Shown here: positions 54,396 to 63,567 of the stretch, in pieces
Position numbering within the stretch: the first letter of the stretch is position 1
Layout: every line of letters starts with the position of its first letter
From: Alginatibacterium sediminis
GTDB taxonomy: Bacteria; Pseudomonadota; Gammaproteobacteria; Enterobacterales; Celerinatantimonadaceae
Assembly (NCBI RefSeq): GCF_003610775.1
Contig: NZ_RAQO01000006.1
Location: 310,001-374,000 of the forward strand
Length of the DNA: 64,000 nucleotides
Reading direction: 5' to 3'
Made by a program: the position numbers and the translations under genes
The notes under the pieces: model-generated
Told to the model about the DNA's origin: nothing
Database searches by the model: none
Seen by the model: only the letters and a program-made list of their open reading frames with translations

Positions 54396-55022
54396 ATGAC
54401 CCTAGAAAGGTGGCTTGCATTTGTAATAGCAACTTCTATTCTGACACTGATACCTGGTCCTTGTGTAGTATTGCTTATAAGCCAAGCTTTGACGCGCGGG
54501 GTGGCTGCGTCTTTGATGTGTATTTTTGGAGACATTGTCGGTGGGGCGGTCCTTATGATGCTTTCATTGCTTGGTGTTGGCGCTATTCTTGCGGCATCTG
54601 CGACATTATTCGCAATCTTTAAATGGTTAGGCGTATTTTATATGGCCTACCTTGGTTACTGTCAAATTCTAGAGGCCAAGAACACCAAAGCGCAGTCTGC
54701 GGATTGTAGAACGCAGGCTCTAAACATGGGCAGTTTTAAAGCGGGTTTTATTGCATCCTTACTTAATCCAAAAGCGATTATTTTTTATATGGCGTTTCTA
54801 TCCCAATTCATGAACGCTGACAAAGATCCCTTGCTTCAGTTTTCTATACTAATCCTTACTTCGTCGCTGGTGACAGGGCTTGTTTTAGTCGCCTACGCGC
54901 TGCTAGCTTCAAGTGCTCGCGCCCTTTTTCAAAGTGAGCGCTCTAAACAATATTTCAGTTATTCAGGGGGGAGTTTTCTAATCGGCAACAGTGTATTTAT
55001 AGCCAGTACGGCCAAATCATAA
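54396..55022 (+). CDS. LysE/RhtB-family exporter
   Basis: A 208-residue inner-membrane exporter of the LysE/RhtB family, with five or six hydrophobic helices. The family motif is LTLIPGPCVVLLISQAL (residues 17-33), followed by GDIVGGAV and LNPKAIIFYMAFLSQF at about 124-139. It probably exports an amino acid or related compound. It is followed by an SH3-like gene after two bases. Confidence 0.88.
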   Translation: MTLERWLAFVIATSILTLIPGPCVVLLISQALTRGVAASLMCIFGDIVGGAVLMMLSLLGVGAILAASATLFAIFKWLGVFYMAYLGYCQILEAKNTKAQSADCRTQALNMGSFKAGFIASLLNPKAIIFYMAFLSQFMNADKDPLLQFSILILTSSLVTGLVLVAYALLASSARALFQSERSKQYFSYSGGSFLIGNSVFIASTAKS

Positions 55023-55036
55023 TATTGGAAGGGATG

Positions 55037-55384
55037 ATGAAATATAAAGCGATCAAAGCCTATTCTGATGCTCCTCAGCAGCCAATTGTTGTTCAAAGGG
55101 GGGAAGTACTAGAATTTATTGAAGCGTCAGATCCCAATGGCGATTGGCCAAACTGGGTTTATTGCCAAGGTATAGACAAGCAAGGCTGGGTTCCAAAGCA
55201 GATTTTGAAGCTCGATGACTCATTGGTCACCTGCATGCAGGACTATAGTGCTAAAGAACACAATCTTGAAGTAGGCGATATTCTGTTGGGTAAAGATAGC
55301 TTGAATGGATGGGCATACGCGGCAAAACAGGACAATTGCGACATGTTTGCTTGGGCTCCCTTAAATTGTCTTGAAGAACTGTAA
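55037..55384 (+). CDS. SH3-domain-like protein
   Basis: A 115-residue protein with two SH3-like modules. The first is KYKAIKAYSDAPQQPIVVQRG with GDWPNWVYCQGIDKQGWVPKQ (about 2-63), and the second starts TCMQDYSAKEHNLEVGDILL and ends in FAWAPLNCLEEL. It looks like the variant-SH3 group that follow LysE genes. The ATG at 55037 follows GGAAGGG; an ATG one codon earlier is equal. Function unknown. Confidence 0.75.
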   Translation: MKYKAIKAYSDAPQQPIVVQRGEVLEFIEASDPNGDWPNWVYCQGIDKQGWVPKQILKLDDSLVTCMQDYSAKEHNLEVGDILLGKDSLNGWAYAAKQDNCDMFAWAPLNCLEEL

Positions 55385-55535
55385 TTCCTTAAGTCCGTCA
55401 CCCAAAGTAAGTCATTGATTCATATCTATTGATGCTTTATAAGGAGATAACGAGGGTTAGTAACTGAGCTTCACAACGTCTAAAATCACAGACTTACTAA
55501 CATGGTAAGCAGCGACAAAGGATAAGGAAAACTAA

Positions 55536-56165
55536 ATGGACTTACATTCAATTGCCCTATTTGTAGTGGCTTCTCTGGCTTTAAATCTTATCCCTGGCCC
55601 AGATGTAGTTTATATAGTATCCAATACCATGAAAGCTAACTTCAGAGCCGGGATAATGGCGGCTTTAGGTTTAGGGCTTGGTTATTTTGTTCATACCTTG
55701 GCGGCTGTACTGGGTTTGTCTGCTTTAATTTTAAGCTCAGCTATAGCATTTGGTTTTATAAAGTATCTGGGGGCTGCGTATTTACTGTATTTAGGTCTAT
55801 GCGCAATTAGTAATATGCTTAAAGGAAGTTCTTCCTTTTCGATACCCAACAGCTCTACGTCTGAGCGCGGTGTGTTCAAACAAGGGCTTATTGTTAGTAT
55901 TCTTAATCCAAAAGTGGGCTTGTTTTTTCTTTCGTTTTTACCACAATTTGTTGACCTATCTAGTGATACAGCCAGCGGACAACTGTTATTGCTCGGGCTA
56001 GTTTTTACAGCTTTAGCCACAGTTTGTAACTTACTCTATGCTCTTGTCGGAAGTTTGCTATTTAGTAATCCTAAAGTGTCAGGCTATGCTCGTTGCATTG
56101 AGGGCTGCTCTGGTGCATTACTAATTGGTTTGGCTGGCAAAATAGCGTTTAGCAAATCGGTGTGA
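55536..56165 (+). CDS. LysE/RhtB-family exporter
   Basis: A 209-residue inner-membrane exporter of the LysE/RhtB family. The motif LNLIPGPDVVYIVSNTMKAN starts near residue 16, and LNPKVGLFFLSFLPQFVD is at 121-138. It differs from the exporter at 54396, so the pair is not a recent duplication. GGATAAGGAA precedes the ATG. The next GNAT gene starts by overlap with its stop. Confidence 0.88.
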   Translation: MDLHSIALFVVASLALNLIPGPDVVYIVSNTMKANFRAGIMAALGLGLGYFVHTLAAVLGLSALILSSAIAFGFIKYLGAAYLLYLGLCAISNMLKGSSSFSIPNSSTSERGVFKQGLIVSILNPKVGLFFLSFLPQFVDLSSDTASGQLLLLGLVFTALATVCNLLYALVGSLLFSNPKVSGYARCIEGCSGALLIGLAGKIAFSKSV

Positions 56166-56680
56166 ATTGTCAAAGTACACGACCCATAGCCATCAAACTA
56201 ATCCAAGTCAGTGAAGCGCAGTTCGCGCAGCTAGATGCATCTGCAACTATGTTCAGCAGCTATAGGGTTCATCAAGAAGCGCTACCTCCAGCTCATGTAT
56301 TAGCGCGCGCTTCTAAGTTAGTTGAGCAGGGGGCAGCGGCACGGTGGGCCTACCCCTACTTAATCGTCACTGACACTCACGTTGTCGGTAGCTGTGGCTT
56401 CAAGGGGCCAGCGCAAAGCGGACAGCTTGAGATTGGTTACAACGTAGCACCTGATGCGCGAGGTCGAGGTGTGGCAAGTGCAGCAGTTAATCTGTTGACT
56501 GGTCTGGCATTCAGTAGTGGCGAAGTAAGCGCGGTGGTGGCCCTGATTGCTCCAGAAAATAAAGCATCGCTACATGTGATTGCGAATAACAATTTCCACT
56601 ACCAAAACGATGTGATCGATAGCGATGGCGAAGCACTACAATGTTGGCAACTCAAACGATCACCAACGGGTGTCTGCTAA
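56162..56680 (+). CDS. GNAT-family N-acetyltransferase
   Basis: A 172-residue acetyltransferase, RimJ/RimL-like. The CoA loop is in EIGYNVAPDARGRGVASAAV (about 90-109), followed by IAPENKASLHVIANNNF. The GTG start at 56162 overlaps the LysE stop by four bases, so translation is coupled. Substrate unknown. Confidence 0.85.
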   Translation: MNCQSTRPIAIKLIQVSEAQFAQLDASATMFSSYRVHQEALPPAHVLARASKLVEQGAAARWAYPYLIVTDTHVVGSCGFKGPAQSGQLEIGYNVAPDARGRGVASAAVNLLTGLAFSSGEVSAVVALIAPENKASLHVIANNNFHYQNDVIDSDGEALQCWQLKRSPTGVC

Positions 56681-56741
56681 ATACAAGGTATATGGCTAGT
56701 TATCAAAGGGTATTCCTTTTGACATTCAATTAGGAATTTTA

Positions 56742-57820
56742 TTGATGAAGCAAAGAATTACAGGCTTTGATTTGGCCAGAGCCTTGGCTATTTTTGGTAT
56801 GGTAATTGTTAATTTTAAAATTGCCATGCAGGCTGAATCTGGCTCGAAATTTTTGTTGTGGTCCACCGCTTTATTGGAAGGTCGTGCGTCAGCGTTGTTT
56901 GTTATGTTGGCAGGTATTGGCGTGAGTTTATTGCTTCGACGTGGTATGTCCGGAAGGCGCTCCGAGCTGCTGGCATGCCGTCGTTCTTTGGTCAAACGTG
57001 GCCTCGTTCTCATTGCATTGGGGCTGTTATTTATCCCCATCTGGCCAGCAGACATTCTACATTTTATGGCTTCTATTTTTTGTTTGCAGCAGCTGTATTT
57101 AATTTAAAGCCGCGTCAATTACTGTTTATTACAGTGCTCCTAAGCCTACTTTTTCCGCTGTTATTGCTGGTCTTCGATTATGAGAAAAACTGGGACTGGG
57201 ACTCATTAAGCTATCAGAACTTTTGGAGTTTGGATGGCATGATACGGCATGTTCTATTTAATGGTTTTCACCCCGTGATTCCTTGGGCCGCGTTTTTAGT
57301 CTTCGGAATGTGGCTAGGTCGTTTAGATTTAGGCCAACCCAAAATACGTATTCGCTTGCTACTCGTCGCAAGTCTAAGCTTGTTGCTTGTCGAGTTCAGT
57401 TTTTCTCAGTTAAGACAATGGCTTGGAAACGGGGATGTTTGGGCTATGAAGAGCGAAGAAGTCACTTTTCTATTCTCGACATCAATGATTCCACCCCTGC
57501 CACAATACCTTGTCTCAGCTGGAAGTTCAGCGCTTCTAGTCATTGTCATTTGTTTGTATATATCGCAATTATTTGCGGGTAATAGGCTGGTGACTTGGCT
57601 ATGTCAAACTGGGCAGCTGTCCTTGAGTATTTATGTTGGGCACGTTATTTTTGGCCTAGGCGTGATTGAAGCTATGGGTCGACTGCAAAATCAGAGTATT
57701 GAGTTTTCGCTTATCTGCTCGGCCTTATTTTGTGTGGTTGCGCTTGGACTTAGCGTGTTGTGGCTAAGGTTTTTTAAGCGGGGCCCACTGGAGTCAGTGT
57801 TTAGAAAATTTGTCAGTTAG
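56742..57820 (+). pseudogene. DUF418 membrane protein with a frameshift near 57062
   Basis: A YeiB-like DUF418 membrane protein interrupted by one frameshift. The first frame (56742-57107) encodes FDLARALAIFGMVIVNF and GLLFIPIWPADILHF and then ends early; the other frame (to 57820) continues GFYFLFAAAVFNLKPRQLLF, the C-terminal DUF418 part with VIPWAAFLVFGMWLGR and GQLSLSIYVGHVIFG. The join is at the T-run near 57061-57064: one extra T in CATTTTATGG would restore a 359-residue protein. Whether this is a real loss or a base error is not known. Confidence 0.75.
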
Positions 57821-57989
57821 CAAACTAACTCAAACATGTTGAATCGTTTTAAGTCATCAGAAGTGGGTTGTGCGCATTCGCAATAAATTCGAATGTTCTG
57901 CCTACATATTGTACTTGATTAGGCAAATTTCCATGCTAGCTACATGATAGTTTGGTAGAAGACCTTCTAAAAGTTGCCCTGCGGATCGT

Positions 57990-59402
57990 TTAAGTCGTCG
58001 GTAGAAACTTAGCTAATGCAACCGGGTAGTGTCGCAGTCTTGCTATGACAATTGCTCGTTGCTCGATTTGTTCTGCGTTTAAAGCACAATCTAGGCATGG
58101 AGGATTGGTTTGCAACTCTAAACCTAGTTCCCCGGCGATTGCATCGGCTACGGCGAGCGCTGAATTCGCTTTTACGATTTCAGCCCGTGCGTAAAACTCA
58201 CCAGCAAACGAAACATCAGCCGCGCGTAGTTCTGCGTCGTCACCAGGAATTTGCTGCGCACCAAATAGAGGTTTCCCAGCCACTTTGGCTTGGCTAAAGG
58301 CCGGTAAAAATCGACTAATGTGGTCAATTGCTCTTTGGCTGCGCTGTTCAATCACCGCTTGCGGCCAACCATGACTCAGTTTGTGTTGTAGTTCGGCTGA
58401 AAGCTGTGGTTGAGCACTGCTAAGATTGCTTGTGACTAAGCCACCTTTGAACAGGGTAATGTCTTCAGTCATACCGTGCAGCTGAATATGTTGCTCAGCA
58501 TAAGGAGTAAATTGGGCCATTCCTTTGGGGGTACCGCGTTGACCATGGAAAATCAGTTCGGGCCAATGTCCAGATACCTGCGGCCAGCGCGCCACGTATG
58601 CCGCTTTAAACTCAACCATACGCTGACGAGAGAATCCGGCCATATCATCAAGTTGCCCACTCTGATATCCGCAAGCGTTAATCAAATAGTCGGCTTCAAT
58701 ATCAAAGGTTTCACTGTGGCGTTGAACTTGGATCTGCCACTGATCTGCATGGCGTTTTAAAGCTATGACTTCAGTATTTAAGTGTAACTCGCAATTTGGG
58801 ATTTCTTTGAGCATCAACTCGGCACTTGCGGCGAGTCGAAACACACTTAAACCATACTCTTGAACTAAAACTAAAGGCCATTGAACGGAATCGAAATCGA
58901 GTTGTTTTGCCAGCTCAATCATCCAATGCTCAGGTTTATCAAGTTGTTGCGGCTGGCTTTGCAGTGCCAGTTGTGACATTTGCTCGCGTGAAAAATACTG
59001 AAAATAATCATTAGGGTCGCCAAGTACCCGATTGAGGGGGTCTTTCGCAACTAGAGCAGCGTAGTGTTTGCGCAAAACTTCAAGGCGCTGGCTTAGGTCA
59101 TTAGGCGAGCCAGAATCATCGATAGGTACCGCGATCACTGTCGGACGGATATTGGCGCAAAAAGGATAGAAACGCAGTGTATCGATTGATTGCTCAAGTA
59201 AGGTGATGCATTGCTGTTGGTCTATTTCTCGATATAGATTTCCGCCAGCATGCAGGTGACAGATTGGCGGCCCATTGACAAAACTTGGACCCTTTTCAAT
59301 CAGTGTTACCTGACATTTATGTTTTTGTGCGAGGCGAAGTGCCAGGGTTACCCCGGCAACACCAGCGCCGACAACAGCTATAGAGCTCGGCTTACTTTTC
59401 AT
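57990..59402 (-). CDS. FAD-dependent oxidoreductase (DAO-type)
   Basis: A 470-residue flavoenzyme with the N-terminal FAD loop IAVVGAGVAGVTLALRLA (about 8-25), a mid-protein GYQSGQLDDMAG and the C-terminal ALAVADAIAGELG. It resembles amino-acid oxidase-type proteins, but the substrate is not known. Four cysteines near the C terminus (LQTNPPCLDC and others) are not a typical feature. It overlaps the DUF2069 gene by 11 bases and is likely in one transcript with bepA and arsC. Confidence 0.8.
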   Translation of the reverse strand: MKSKPSSIAVVGAGVAGVTLALRLAQKHKCQVTLIEKGPSFVNGPPICHLHAGGNLYREIDQQQCITLLEQSIDTLRFYPFCANIRPTVIAVPIDDSGSPNDLSQRLEVLRKHYAALVAKDPLNRVLGDPNDYFQYFSREQMSQLALQSQPQQLDKPEHWMIELAKQLDFDSVQWPLVLVQEYGLSVFRLAASAELMLKEIPNCELHLNTEVIALKRHADQWQIQVQRHSETFDIEADYLINACGYQSGQLDDMAGFSRQRMVEFKAAYVARWPQVSGHWPELIFHGQRGTPKGMAQFTPYAEQHIQLHGMTEDITLFKGGLVTSNLSSAQPQLSAELQHKLSHGWPQAVIEQRSQRAIDHISRFLPAFSQAKVAGKPLFGAQQIPGDDAELRAADVSFAGEFYARAEIVKANSALAVADAIAGELGLELQTNPPCLDCALNAEQIEQRAIVIARLRHYPVALAKFLPTT

Positions 59403-59787
59403 CTTTTAGTTTTTTAAGACCTAGGCCTAATTCTCGACCACGTGTTTTAGCAAAATATAGGCAAGCGGTAAAACTTACTAAGGCAATACTTAATTCAACG
59501 ATTGCCAACCATAGTTCATGATCATTGTTTCCAATAATAGTTGCACTATGGAGTACGTACCACAACAAAATGTAGCATGCCCAAGCATGGGTATAAGCGG
59601 TTCCGGCTAAAATTCCGCGCAAGGGGAGTAGCAAAGGGACAAACCACAGCACCAATACAAACCATAAGTTTTGTTGTGGGGATGGCGATATAAACACATG
59701 CCAAAGAACTACCCACAGCATTAGTCCGAGGTAGCTCACTAATGCAATGCTACGCCAACGATTGCTCGGAATATCAGATAATTTCAA
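59392..59787 (-). CDS. DUF2069 membrane protein
   Basis: A 131-residue inner-membrane protein with four hydrophobic helices (about 13-33, 40-60, 66-84, 92-110). It fits DUF2069, a gammaproteobacterial family of unknown role found beside arsC and bepA. It overlaps arsC by 14 bases and the FAD oxidoreductase gene by 11. Confidence 0.85.
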   Translation of the reverse strand: MKLSDIPSNRWRSIALVSYLGLMLWVVLWHVFISPSPQQNLWFVLVLWFVPLLLPLRGILAGTAYTHAWACYILLWYVLHSATIIGNNDHELWLAIVELSIALVSFTACLYFAKTRGRELGLGLKKLKDEK

Positions 59788-60124
59788 GAACTTGCTCCGG
59801 CGGTCGGCCTATGGCAGCTTTATCACCGTTGGTTACGATGGGGCGCTCGATCAGTTTAGGCGTCGCCAGCATTGCGTCAATTAGTTGCTCTTCAGTTAAC
59901 TCTGGATTACTTAGACCTTGCTCTGAATACTCGGTTTCTTTGGTACGCATCAGCTGACGAGCGCTTAAACCTAAGGCTTTAAGGACAGACTTTAACTCTG
60001 CTTTTGACGGAGGGGTGTCTAAATATTTGATGATTTCAGCTGTTACGCCCTGTTCTTCAAGTAAGGCCAGGGTTTGGCGGCTTTTGGAACAACGAGGATT
60101 ATGATAGATCCGGATACTACTCAT
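59774..60124 (-). CDS. arsC: arsenate reductase-like protein ArsC/YfgD
   Basis: A 116-residue glutaredoxin-type arsenate reductase family protein. The active-site region is YHNPRCSKSRQTL with Cys11, followed by EIIKYLDTPPSKAEL and the LMRTKETEY segment near 60-68. It is the YfgD type, for which real arsenate reduction is not certain. It lies between bepA and DUF2069, as in E. coli (yfgC-yfgD). Confidence 0.88.
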   Translation of the reverse strand: MSSIRIYHNPRCSKSRQTLALLEEQGVTAEIIKYLDTPPSKAELKSVLKALGLSARQLMRTKETEYSEQGLSNPELTEEQLIDAMLATPKLIERPIVTNGDKAAIGRPPEQVLEII

Positions 60125-60151
60125 GCTTATTCCTTTAATATATTCAGGAGT

Positions 60152-61591
60152 TTAAAACTCTTGTAATTTTTGTTCAGCTAATTTGAATTGCTCGATCCGT
60201 GCTTCAATACGAGCGCGCTCTAAGGTGGACTCGCTGCGGCTAAACGCACTGTAAAGCTCGTCGATGGCTCGCTGATAATCACTATGTAAGGCAAGGTATT
60301 CTGCTCGCGACACATGGCTTTGCGCGGTTTTACCTAAACGCTGTTCGATGGTTCGTCGCTGACTCCAAGCCAATACATTATCCGGATGTTCATGAAGAAA
60401 CTCAACCAGCAGACTTTCTGCCTGCTCATACTGTTTAGCACTTTGATACGCGACTGCAAGGTTCAAGACCACAACCTGATTGAGCGGAAAGCGTTTATTG
60501 GCACGTTCTAAACGTTTGATAGCCTGAGACGTATTGTCGGTAGATAAATCAATGTCGCTAAGTGTATCAAGCAAAAAGAGGTTATTAGGATGACGCGAAT
60601 CTAAGTCGGAAATTATAGTTTTGGCTTCGCTATAGCGTTCGTTCGCGAATAAGGCCAAGGCCTTCCCATAAAGCGCAGCATCTTTGAGTACAAATTCTTT
60701 ACGCTCAAGAGCTCGTTCAAAGTGTGACAAAGACGCCTTCGCATCCATGGTCCCATGGCGCACGATAATACGTGATTTAGCAAACTGGTAGTTTAATGAA
60801 GGCGGTACATATTTTTGCCCCATTTGATTAGCGCGGGCGCGCGCTTCCGCAACTCGTGTATCGGGCAATGGGTGAGTCACTAGCATTTGTGGAGGTTTAC
60901 TAGCAAAACGATATTTGTCGGCTAGTTTACCAAAAAAATCACTCATACCTGTTGGGTCGTAACCTGCGTTGGCTAAAGTGCGGATACCAATGCGGTCAGC
61001 TTCAAATTCGTTGCTGCGAGTATAGTTAATGGAGTTTTGCATATTTGCAGCAACTGTTGATTGAAATACTGCAATACCGGCTGCCGGGTTGGCTAATCCT
61101 AATAGCAGTGCTCCAACCATGCCTGCAATAGTTAGATTCTGATTTGCAGCTTGGTTTTCAATACTACGGGCAATATGCCGCTGGGTTACGTGCGCGATTT
61201 CGTGGGCAAGCACCGAGGCCAATTCACTTTCGTTGCTGGCATTCAAGAATAAACCGGTGTGTATCATGACATGCCCGCCTAAAAAGGCGGCAGCATTAAT
61301 TTCGTCATTGGTGACCATAAAGAATGTAAAGGGCGTGCGAACTTGCTCAGCATTGGCGACCAGTTTGTGGCCTAGCTCATCGACATACTCGCTAAGCACG
61401 GGGTCATTGGTCATGCGGCTACCGGCGCGGATTATTCGCATGTAAGCTGCGCCAAATTGTAATTCTTTCTCTATTGATAAAGCACTGGCACCTGCAGTTC
61501 CGATTTGCGGGATCTGAATATCCGCTTGTGCGCTAGAAAATATTGAGCTGCTTAAAACAAAGGCGAGTAACAAACTACGAATACGGATCAT
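60152..61591 (-). CDS. bepA: periplasmic metalloprotease/chaperone BepA (YfgC)
   Basis: A 479-residue periplasmic M48 metalloprotease that helps or removes outer-membrane proteins such as LptD during assembly. A signal peptide (IRIRSLLLAFVLSS to SAQA) is followed by the zinc motif HEIAHVTQRH (about 125-134) and a C-terminal tetratricopeptide region from about residue 300. Length fits E. coli BepA (487). The ATG at 61591 gives the proper signal peptide; the frame is open to 61723. Divergent from the TusA-like gene. Confidence 0.92.
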   Translation of the reverse strand: MIRIRSLLLAFVLSSSIFSSAQADIQIPQIGTAGASALSIEKELQFGAAYMRIIRAGSRMTNDPVLSEYVDELGHKLVANAEQVRTPFTFFMVTNDEINAAAFLGGHVMIHTGLFLNASNESELASVLAHEIAHVTQRHIARSIENQAANQNLTIAGMVGALLLGLANPAAGIAVFQSTVAANMQNSINYTRSNEFEADRIGIRTLANAGYDPTGMSDFFGKLADKYRFASKPPQMLVTHPLPDTRVAEARARANQMGQKYVPPSLNYQFAKSRIIVRHGTMDAKASLSHFERALERKEFVLKDAALYGKALALFANERYSEAKTIISDLDSRHPNNLFLLDTLSDIDLSTDNTSQAIKRLERANKRFPLNQVVVLNLAVAYQSAKQYEQAESLLVEFLHEHPDNVLAWSQRRTIEQRLGKTAQSHVSRAEYLALHSDYQRAIDELYSAFSRSESTLERARIEARIEQFKLAEQKLQEF

Positions 61592-61697
61592 AAAGCCCAA
61601 TTGATGATTAATATTGTTGCTGAGCATACTCTGAAATGGGCATGGATACAAAATCTTAAGATTGTGTCTCGTTGCTAAGACTGCAATAATAATTGAT

Positions 61698-61973
61698 ATG
61701 AATAGACCACGAGAAACGGCCAAGCTTGACCTACAAGGATACCGTTGTCCTTATCCTTTAGTCCAAACCAAACTGCGTTTAAAAACGCTGCAATCGCATG
61801 AATGCTTGCTTGTAGTTCTTGATGACCCTAGCTCCTTGCGTGATATCCCTAAATACTTTCGAAGCACTGGCTATCAGGTCATTGAAATTAGCCGAGCTTC
61901 AGGCGGCGTAGACGTGTATATTCAAGCTGTTTCCACAGCCAATAACAAAGAGGTAGACAGTTATTCATGTTAG
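61698..61973 (+). CDS. TusA-family sulfurtransferase-like protein
   Basis: A 91-residue small protein with the TusA fold: KLDLQGYRCPYPLVQTKLRL (about 9-28) with the sulfur-carrying Cys in the CP motif, then LLVVLDDPSSLRDIPKYFRS. It lacks a histidine-rich extension. It may act in sulfur transfer to tRNA or other acceptors. ATG 61698 is used; the frame begins at 61662. Its stop overlaps the perM start by a few bases. Confidence 0.88.
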   Translation: MNRPRETAKLDLQGYRCPYPLVQTKLRLKTLQSHECLLVVLDDPSSLRDIPKYFRSTGYQVIEISRASGGVDVYIQAVSTANNKEVDSYSC

Positions 61974-63043
61974 ATATTCTTAATCGCTGGTATCGCCAAA
62001 AATTTTCCGATCCTCAGGCCGCAGCAATACTTGTCATCTTCTTGCTTGGTATCGTCATCTTCTACTTTTTTGGAAAAGTACTCATTCCGCTGGTGGTTGC
62101 CATAGTGATCGCCTATTTATTGGACTGGCCTGTTGAATCTCTCTCTCGTTTCAAAATCGGTCGGAAAGCGGCAAGTAGTTTAGTGTTGTTTCTATTCTTG
62201 TTTGTGGTGGTGGTGGCATTACTGTTTTTACTACCAACTATTGTTCGCCAGGGGACAAACTTGCTATATGAGTACCCAGCAATGCTACATAGTGGTCAAG
62301 CATGGTTAGAATCCTTACCCGCTCGCTATCCCGAGATAGTAGACGCTAAATTAGTAGAAACCATTGTTAGCAGTGTCCAAGAACGTTTAATGGTCTTGGG
62401 GAATGATGTCTTGCGTTGGTCGTTCACCTCAATTGGTAGTTTAGCTAACATCGTGGTCTACGCTATTTTAGTGCCTTTAATGGTGTTTTTTATGCTCGCG
62501 GATAAAAAATCACTTCAATCTCAAATTACCCGCTTTTTACCTTCTAATCGCTCGCTATTGACTGCCATTTCTAAAGAAATGAATGGGCAAATCGTAAATT
62601 ACATCCGCGGTAAAGCGACTGAGATCCTTATTGTTGGTGGCGCAAGTTACCTCGTTTTCGCATTTATGGACTTGCGATATTCTTTATTACTAGCTGTATT
62701 GGTGGGATTATCAGTTGTTATTCCTTTCGTTGGGGCGTTTGCGGTAACCATACCGGTGGCGATGGTAGGTTTATTCCAGTGGGGATTTACTGCGCAATTT
62801 GGTTATCTCATTTTGGCTTATATGATTATTCAGATACTTGATGGGAATGTATTGGTGCCAATCCTGTTTTCCGAAGCGGTAAATCTACACCCATTGGCGA
62901 TTGTAATGGCGGTTATGGTTTTCGGCGGGTTGTGGGGCGTTTGGGGCGTGTTCTTTGCGATTCCTTTAGCTACTTTAGTTAAAGCAGTTATAAATGCTTG
63001 GCCGCACAATGAAAATTCGGATGAAAACAGCTCAGCAGGCTAG
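61967..63043 (+). CDS. perM: AI-2E/PerM-family membrane transporter
   Basis: A 358-residue inner-membrane protein of the AI-2 exporter/PerM family. Eight helices are visible, with the N-terminal part LVVAIVIAYLLDWPVESLSR, a large soluble loop rich in LLPTIVRQG and the C-terminal ILVPILFSEAVNLHP. Bona fide roles include exporters and Na+/H+ antiport; PerM in E. coli is uncharacterised. The start overlaps the TusA-like stop, so the two are coupled. It faces bcp. Confidence 0.88.
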   Translation: MLDILNRWYRQKFSDPQAAAILVIFLLGIVIFYFFGKVLIPLVVAIVIAYLLDWPVESLSRFKIGRKAASSLVLFLFLFVVVVALLFLLPTIVRQGTNLLYEYPAMLHSGQAWLESLPARYPEIVDAKLVETIVSSVQERLMVLGNDVLRWSFTSIGSLANIVVYAILVPLMVFFMLADKKSLQSQITRFLPSNRSLLTAISKEMNGQIVNYIRGKATEILIVGGASYLVFAFMDLRYSLLLAVLVGLSVVIPFVGAFAVTIPVAMVGLFQWGFTAQFGYLILAYMIIQILDGNVLVPILFSEAVNLHPLAIVMAVMVFGGLWGVWGVFFAIPLATLVKAVINAWPHNENSDENSSAG

Positions 63044-63052
63044 CTGCTGAGC
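63030..63052 (+). terminator. hairpin at the perM stop
   Basis: GCTCAGCA (63030-63037) and TGCTGAGC (63045-63052) form a perfect 8-bp stem containing the perM TAG stop in its loop. No T-run follows, so it may serve both convergent genes weakly. Confidence 0.4.
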
Positions 63053-63064
63053 GAAATTGCGAAA

Positions 63065-63535
63065 CTAAAGGCTATCTAAATAATCAATAACGACTTGATG
63101 ATGGTCTTTAGTTTTAAACTTATCAAAGGTGTGTGCAATGCGGCCTTGTTCATCGATTAAAAAGCTGATGCGATGAATACCATCATATATTTTACCCATA
63201 AATTTTTTCTCGCCCCAAACCCCGAACTGCTCGGCAACGCTATGGTCTTCGTCACCAAGCAAGCTGAAGTTGAGACTTTGCTTTTGGATAAAGTTATCTA
63301 AGCGTTTACTTGGGTCTGGACTAATTCCCAACACTACAACGCCACGTTGGTCTAGTTCCGCTTTACTATCACGTAGAGCGCAAGCTTGCACGGTACAACC
63401 TGGCGTCGATGCTTTAGGGTAAAAATATACCAGCACTTTTTTACCACTAAAATCAGATAGCGCTACATTATTGCCGTTTTCATCAGGCAAGTTAAATTGC
63501 GGGGCGATATCACCCGCTTTAAGTGGGGAAACCAT
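63065..63535 (-). CDS. bcp: thioredoxin-dependent peroxiredoxin Bcp
   Basis: A 156-residue Bcp/PrxQ peroxiredoxin that reduces hydrogen peroxide and lipid hydroperoxides. The peroxidatic Cys47 and resolving Cys52 are in STPGCTVQACALRD, and GDEDHSVAEQFGVWGEKKFMG follows near 95. The ATG at 63535 has AAGGAG four bases upstream and gives the usual length (156). It lies 32 bases downstream of gcvR on the same strand. Confidence 0.94.
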   Translation of the reverse strand: MVSPLKAGDIAPQFNLPDENGNNVALSDFSGKKVLVYFYPKASTPGCTVQACALRDSKAELDQRGVVVLGISPDPSKRLDNFIQKQSLNFSLLGDEDHSVAEQFGVWGEKKFMGKIYDGIHRISFLIDEQGRIAHTFDKFKTKDHHQVVIDYLDSL

Positions 63536-63567
63536 AAAACTCCTTGTTGGATAGTTAAAGCTCAGCT

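Noticed and set aside
49400-57900. An integron cassette array, because many small same-direction genes occur there
   Set aside because: No attC-like inverted repeats were seen between the genes, several genes overlap or are spaced by a few bases, and larger genes with own promoters (AraC) are present.
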